From contig DBRN01000001.1 of assembly GCA_002305995.1 (NCBI GenBank), forward strand, positions 1 to 27,412: a stretch of DNA of 27,412 bases, in the 5' to 3' direction. Made by a program: the position numbers and the translations under genes. Positions 23,431 to 27,412 of this stretch are shown in pieces. Positions within the stretch are counted from its first letter, which is position 1. Each line of letters opens with the position of its first letter. Below the pieces are notes generated by a model that worked only from the letters and a program-made list of their open reading frames with translations, was not told the origin of the DNA and made no database searches. The DNA comes from Atopobiaceae bacterium UBA1367 (GTDB lineage: Bacteria > Actinomycetota > Coriobacteriia > Coriobacteriales > Atopobiaceae).

Positions 23431-24477
23431 TCAGAAGAGCAGGAGGAAGAGCTTGGCCAGCGCGTAGCCGATGAGACCGCAGCCCGGGAAGGTGAACACC
23501 CAGGTCAGCACGACCTCCTGGGCAACGCCCCAGTCCACCGAGCGTATGTCCCGCGCCGCGCCGGCTCCCATCATCGCCGACGACGACGTGTGGGTGGTCG
23601 AGACGGGAAGGCCCGTGAGCGTTGCCAGCAGCAGGGACGCCGTCGCGCTCAGCGCGGCGGAGAATCCCTGGTACTGCTCGAGATGAACCATGTCGATGCC
23701 CACCTTCTTGATGATGGGCTTGCCGCCGATGCCCGTGCCGATGGCCATGGTCGCGGCACACGCGACCTCCAGCCAGAAGGGGAACCTGGCATCGGCGATG
23801 TTCATGCCCTGCGAGAGCGTGATGGCGAGCATCGCGGTGGACATGAACTTCTGGCCGTCCTGGGCGCCGTGCATCGCAGAGGCGCCGGCCGCTGCCCATA
23901 CCTGCATCTTCGCGAAGAAGTCATTGGCCTCGCGCCGATCCAGGCTCTGGCAGAGGTACGGGATCACCTTTGCGATCGCCCAGGCCGTCGCAAAGCCCAG
24001 GACCGTCGAGAGGACCAGGCCATAGACGACCTTGATCCACTCGGCCATGTTGACGGCCCCAAGGTTCCCGTGCACCGCGAACGCCGCGCCGGTCAGGCCG
24101 GCGATGAGCGCATGGCTCTCGCTGGTGGGGATGCCAAAGACCCACGCGAGGGAGGACCAGGTGACGATGGAGACGGTGGCGGCTGCGAGCGCGATCAGCG
24201 CCACGTGGTTGTCACCACCAAAGTTGACTATCCCGCTCATGGTGTCGGCGACGGCGGTCGAGATGAATGTCATGCCCACCAGGCCGACGAAGTTTGCGAT
24301 GGCGCTCATGGCAATGGCCGAGTCCACGTCGATGGCCCGGGTTCCGACCGGCTCCGCGATCGCGTTGGCGGCGTCGGTCGCACCATTGACGAAGATGGTT
24401 CCCATCACCAATATCAGCACCAGAGCGAGAAATGGGTACTGGGAGACCATTCCCAGCAACTCACCAAAACTGACCAT
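23431..24477 (-). CDS. PiT-family inorganic phosphate transporter
   Basis: A 348-aa membrane protein that imports phosphate (often as a metal complex) using an ion gradient. The start at 24477 (MVSFGELLGM) has AAAGG ten bases upstream; the longer frame to 24705 runs into the PHP gene region and is not typical. The two inverted PiT signatures are present: NGATDAANAIAEPVGTRA near residue 31 and GLPVSTTHTSSSAMMGAGAA near the C terminus, with GIPTSESHALIAGLTGAAFA between. About ten hydrophobic helices can be seen. It is short compared with E. coli PitA (499 aa) but normal for the small PiT type paired with DUF47. The upstream gap of 143 bp carries a 6-bp inverted repeat (CTCGGG 24493-24498, CCCGAG 24516-24521). 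Confidence 0.94.
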   Translation of the reverse strand: MVSFGELLGMVSQYPFLALVLILVMGTIFVNGATDAANAIAEPVGTRAIDVDSAIAMSAIANFVGLVGMTFISTAVADTMSGIVNFGGDNHVALIALAAATVSIVTWSSLAWVFGIPTSESHALIAGLTGAAFAVHGNLGAVNMAEWIKVVYGLVLSTVLGFATAWAIAKVIPYLCQSLDRREANDFFAKMQVWAAAGASAMHGAQDGQKFMSTAMLAITLSQGMNIADARFPFWLEVACAATMAIGTGIGGKPIIKKVGIDMVHLEQYQGFSAALSATASLLLATLTGLPVSTTHTSSSAMMGAGAARDIRSVDWGVAQEVVLTWVFTFPGCGLIGYALAKLFLLLF

Positions 24478-24620
24478 ATGGGCAGCCTTTCTCTCGGGTC
24501 TGACAATACTACGAGCCCGAGTCAAACGGGCATCATGCCACTCATCAGGCACAGGTAATGATTGTCGCAGTTTTGACAGCCTGAGGTAAGGATGTGGATG
24601 ACAACGGTTGCATATGCTCC

Positions 24621-25442
24621 CTAAAGGGTGTCCAGGGCGAGCTGGCGCAGCTCGACGCTGCCATTCGCGGCGTGGGCGAGCACGTTCACGTGCGTGAAGC
24701 CGCACTCGATGGCACGGGCAAGCGCCACGTCGAAGCCCCCGTCGAGGCGCGAGGCATGATGCGCGTCGGAGCTGATGAGGATCTCCCCGCCGAGGTCACG
24801 CAACGCACGCAGCAGGTTGCGGCGGGGGTAGAGCTCCGCCTTGCGCCCGCGATTGTACGCGCCGCAGTTGACCTCGAACGGCACGCCCTGGCTCACCAGG
24901 TACCCCATCGCCTCGAGCGCGGGGGTGGTGTAGCGAGGGTCCGTCTCGTCGAAGGCGCGCATCTGGTCGTTGAAGCGCGCGACCAGGTCGAAATGCCCCA
25001 CGAACGTGCAGCCCAGACGGTCGTTGACCTGGGCCTCGAGCTCGAAGTACGCGCGACAGAGCGCGTACCAGTCTCCACCGAAGCACTCGTCGCAGAGACG
25101 CTGGGACACCTCCGGGCTGTGGTCGACGGCGCGCGAGAAAGGCACGTCCACGTCCACGTAGTGGGTCGAGCCGATGACATACTCGGCGCCGGGGCAGCAG
25201 GCCGGGTCGTAGAGCGCATCGAGCTCCACCCCACAGAGGATGTCTATCGTGCCGGCGTGGGCGGCACGGAGACGGGCGACCTCCGCCGTGTAGGCGCCCC
25301 AGTCCATGTTGATCTCCTCGTCCATGTGGCCGGAGAGGCCAAGGTGCCCAAAGCCTAGCTCGCACGCGCGCCGCACCATGTCCTCCGCCGTGTCGTCGCC
25401 GTCGCAGAACGTCGTGTGGGTGTGATAGTTGGCCCTGAGCAT
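24621..25442 (-). CDS. PHP-domain phosphatase, histidinol-phosphatase (HisK)-like
   Basis: A 273-aa PHP-family metal-dependent phosphoesterase. Metal ligands are in the usual order: HTH (7-9, NYHTHTTFCDGDD), His39 (SGHMDE), Glu73 (GVELD), His94 (GSTHYVD), His150 (GHFDL) and the SSDAHH motif near the C terminus. The start at 25442 (MLRANYHTHT) has GGAGG seven bases upstream; the longer frame to 25496 is less likely. The closest role is dephosphorylation of histidinol phosphate in histidine synthesis, but no other his gene is nearby apart from the unrelated hisS, so the substrate stays open. It is divergent from the GH13 gene, across a 122-bp gap. Confidence 0.85.
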   Translation of the reverse strand: MLRANYHTHTTFCDGDDTAEDMVRRACELGFGHLGLSGHMDEEINMDWGAYTAEVARLRAAHAGTIDILCGVELDALYDPACCPGAEYVIGSTHYVDVDVPFSRAVDHSPEVSQRLCDECFGGDWYALCRAYFELEAQVNDRLGCTFVGHFDLVARFNDQMRAFDETDPRYTTPALEAMGYLVSQGVPFEVNCGAYNRGRKAELYPRRNLLRALRDLGGEILISSDAHHASRLDGGFDVALARAIECGFTHVNVLAHAANGSVELRQLALDTL

Positions 25443-25476
25443 GGCGTACCTCCGCTCGTCCTCGTCGCAGGCCACC

Positions 25477-25482
25477 ATTATC
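25477..25482 (-). promoter_or_regulatory. Candidate -10 box of the PHP gene
   Basis: On the minus strand this reads GATAAT (5 of 6 to TATAAT), 34 bases upstream of the ATG, giving a leader of about 28 bases. No good -35 is visible. Confidence 0.4.
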
Positions 25483-25527
25483 ACGCAACGGGTCACGCGG
25501 ATGCATCGTGCGGCGCGGCACGCAGAC

Positions 25528-25533
25528 TATACT
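25528..25533 (+). promoter_or_regulatory. Candidate -10 box of the GH13 gene
   Basis: TATACT lies 31 bases upstream of the ATG at 25565, the same hexamer as in the exporter and hisS promoters. The -35 is weak. No catabolite-type operator is recognisable. Confidence 0.45.
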
Positions 25534-25564
25534 GAACCCAACCGTCCGGACGAGGGAGGCACCC

Positions 25565-27238
25565 ATGGGTGAGCACTGGTGGCAGCGCGCCGTCGTATAT
25601 CAGATCTATCCCAAGAGCTTCCAGGACAGCACGGGCAACGGCATGGGTGACATCCCCGGCATCACGAGCCGGCTCCCCTACCTCGCCACGCTGGGCATCG
25701 ACGTCATCTGGCTGAGCCCGGTGTACGAGAGCCCCATGGATGACAACGGCTACGACATCAGCGACTACCGCGCCATCTGGCCGGGCTTTGGGACGATGGC
25801 TGACTTCGACGAGATGCTTGCGCGCGCCCACGACCTGGGCATCCGGATCGTGATGGATCTCGTGGTCAACCACTCCTCCGACGAGCACGAGTGGTTCAAG
25901 CAGGCACGCAGCAGCCGCGAGAACCCCTACCGAGACTTCTACCACTGGCGCGACCCGGTCGACGGGCACGAGCCCTCCAACATGGGGGGCGTCTTCGGCG
26001 GCAGCATCTGGGAGTGGGACGAGGGCACCCAGCAGTACTACCTGCACTGCTTCTCGCGCAAGCAGCCCGACCTCAACTGGGAGAACCCACGCGTGCGCGA
26101 CGAGGTCTTTGACATGATGGACTGGTGGCTCGCCAAGGGCGTGGACGGCTTTCGCATGGACGTCATCGGCATGATCGCCAAGGACACCACCTTTCCGTCA
26201 GGCGAGCCAGGGCCCACGGGCTACGCCCCGCTGCACGCGCTCATCCAGGACGAGCGCGTGCACCCGTGGCTGAGGGAGATGCGCCGGCGCGTGCTCTCCA
26301 AGTACGACACCATGACCGTTGGCGAGGTGGGGGGAGCCACCGTCGAGACCGCCAAACGCTACGCCAACCTCGATGGCAGCGAGCTCTCCATGGTGTTCCA
26401 GTTCGAGCACGTGGGGCTTACGGGCAGCCCCGAGCGTGGCAAGTGGACCACCGACAAGCCACGCCTTGTCGACCTCAAGCGCGTGTTCGATCGCTGGGAG
26501 AGGGGGCTGGAGGGCGTTGCCTGGAACAGTCTCTACTGGGACAACCACGACCAGCCGCGCGCCGTGAGCCGCTGGGCGAACGACTCCGACGAATGGCGCG
26601 AGACCAGCGCGAAGATGCTGGCCACCTGCCTGCACCTGATGAAGGGCACCCCCTATGTGTACCAGGGCGAGGAGCTGGGCATGACCAACTTCCCCTTCGC
26701 CCGCATGGACCAGATCAACGACCTCGAGGCGCACGACGCCTATCGCATGCTCACGCAGGACTGTGGCTGCTCGCACGACGAGGCCATGGCGGCGATGCGC
26801 GAGATCTGCCGGGACAACGCCCGCACGCCCATGCAGTGGGACGACGGGGATCAGGCGGGCTTCACCACAGGTGCCCCCTGGCTGGAGGTGAACCCCAACC
26901 ACGTCACCATCAACGCGAAGGCCCAGGTCGGTGACCCGAGCTCGGTCTTCTCGCACTATCGGGGACTCATCGCGCTGCGCAAGGAGAGCGACCTGGTGGT
27001 GCACGGCACCTTCCGGCTGCTGGAGCCCGAGAGCGAGGAGCTCTTCGTCTACGAGCGTGTGCTGAGCGACGAGCGCATGCTCGTGGTCTGCAGCTTCTGC
27101 GACCATGAGCTGCCCTATCGGGTGCCTGCAGGGTATGCGGGGGCGGAGCCCGTGAGGGCGGCCTGCAACTACACGGACGTCGCCGACGGCATCGTTCGCC
27201 CCTACGAGGCGTTCGCACTCCTGGCCAGACCTACCTAG
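25565..27238 (+). CDS. GH13 alpha-glucosidase, oligo-1,6-glucosidase-like
   Basis: A 557-aa cytoplasmic glycoside hydrolase of family 13, subfamily 31 type, cleaving alpha-glucosides to glucose. The start at 25565 (MGEHWWQRAVVYQIYPKSFQ) has GAGGGAGG five bases upstream. Conserved regions: DLVVNHSSDEH (region I), GFRMDVIGM with nucleophile Asp199, TVGEVGG with acid/base Glu254, and YWDNHDQPR with Asp329. QPDLNWENP (region V) is typical of the oligo-1,6-glucosidase and dextran glucosidase group. Val200, directly after the nucleophile, is the residue known to favour alpha-1,6 over alpha-1,4 bonds. No signal peptide is present, so substrates must be imported. Trehalose-6-phosphate hydrolase is a less likely alternative. 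No transporter or regulator gene is adjacent on the right within the window; the sequence ends 174 bases later. Confidence 0.95.
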   Translation: MGEHWWQRAVVYQIYPKSFQDSTGNGMGDIPGITSRLPYLATLGIDVIWLSPVYESPMDDNGYDISDYRAIWPGFGTMADFDEMLARAHDLGIRIVMDLVVNHSSDEHEWFKQARSSRENPYRDFYHWRDPVDGHEPSNMGGVFGGSIWEWDEGTQQYYLHCFSRKQPDLNWENPRVRDEVFDMMDWWLAKGVDGFRMDVIGMIAKDTTFPSGEPGPTGYAPLHALIQDERVHPWLREMRRRVLSKYDTMTVGEVGGATVETAKRYANLDGSELSMVFQFEHVGLTGSPERGKWTTDKPRLVDLKRVFDRWERGLEGVAWNSLYWDNHDQPRAVSRWANDSDEWRETSAKMLATCLHLMKGTPYVYQGEELGMTNFPFARMDQINDLEAHDAYRMLTQDCGCSHDEAMAAMREICRDNARTPMQWDDGDQAGFTTGAPWLEVNPNHVTINAKAQVGDPSSVFSHYRGLIALRKESDLVVHGTFRLLEPESEELFVYERVLSDERMLVVCSFCDHELPYRVPAGYAGAEPVRAACNYTDVADGIVRPYEAFALLARPT

Positions 27239-27412
27239 GGCCATCCCGATGGGGCCACCCCAAACGCACGTGGCACGGATGCCCGAAGACGGCCGAACCC
27301 ACTGGCACAGATTTCGGGCTGTGCGTTGTTGAAATGGTGACAGTGGCGTAGCGAGTGTCGTTTTCGCAGGATTCGCACGTCTGCCACTTGGGGCTGCGGT
27401 GGGAATCCTGGA
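27239..27412. other. 3' flank of GH13 gene, possible start of another repeat element
   Basis: No gene is visible. TGGCAC-GAT motifs at 27271 and 27303, AGTGGC at 27343 and the inverted GCCACT at 27383-27388 hint at degenerate repeats in two orientations, starting about 30 bases past the GH13 stop. The similarity is weak, and the window ends before it can be confirmed. A short CCAT-N4-ATGG hairpin follows the stop directly. Confidence 0.35.

Overview
The window is GC-rich (about two thirds G+C by eye), with short intergenic gaps, clear GGAGG-type ribosome binding sites and mostly minus-strand genes. The genes present (two CapA-type surface proteins, a YknXYZ/MacAB-like exporter, a monomeric [FeFe] hydrogenase, a NAD biosynthesis operon ending in a NiaR-type repressor, a PiT/DUF47 phosphate module and a GH13 isomaltase-like enzyme) fit an anaerobic gut or oral actinomycete of class Coriobacteriia, probably Atopobiaceae/Olsenella-like. 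That placement is inference; there is no rRNA gene here. I found no tRNA, insertion sequence, phage gene or CRISPR-Cas locus.

Layout. Bases 1-408 hold a heptamer repeat and a mixed-orientation array of a short ACAGACAAAT repeat. Then come a CapA-like protein, aspartyl-tRNA synthetase (with residues typical of the non-discriminating type) and a second, paralogous CapA-like protein, all on the minus strand. A plus-strand HAD phosphatase follows, with a second, different repeat array directly behind it, then an orphan 101-aa gene. Next (minus) is an exporter operon of adaptor, ATPase and permease; the adaptor gene is frameshifted at a run of seven G. Then come an [FeFe] hydrogenase, a LysR regulator, a possible 55-aa plus-strand gene, hisS and a branched-chain aminotransferase. 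A second ACAGACAAAT array separates ilvE from the nadA-nadB-nadC-niaR operon, whose promoter carries a tandem 12-bp direct repeat and a 17-bp palindrome. The rest holds a SurA_N-like membrane protein with a long acidic tail, a DUF47/PiT phosphate transport pair, a PHP-family histidinol-phosphatase-like gene and, divergently, a GH13 oligo-1,6-glucosidase-like gene. The last 170 bases may start another repeat element.

How genes work together. nadA, nadB and nadC form the aspartate-to-nicotinate-mononucleotide route and niaR probably closes the feedback loop on its own operon. The adaptor, ATPase and permease form one tripartite exporter. The PiT transporter and DUF47 protein form one phosphate uptake unit.

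Main unexplained signal. Two unrelated short repeat families (three arrays), and perhaps a third family at the right edge, share one design: cores set at 42-bp steps (four helical turns), arranged in blocks of opposite orientation, beginning 8-30 bases after a stop codon. The array at 6702-7152 is the cleanest: five forward cores at exactly 42-bp steps, then five to six inverted cores. I know of no named element with this architecture.
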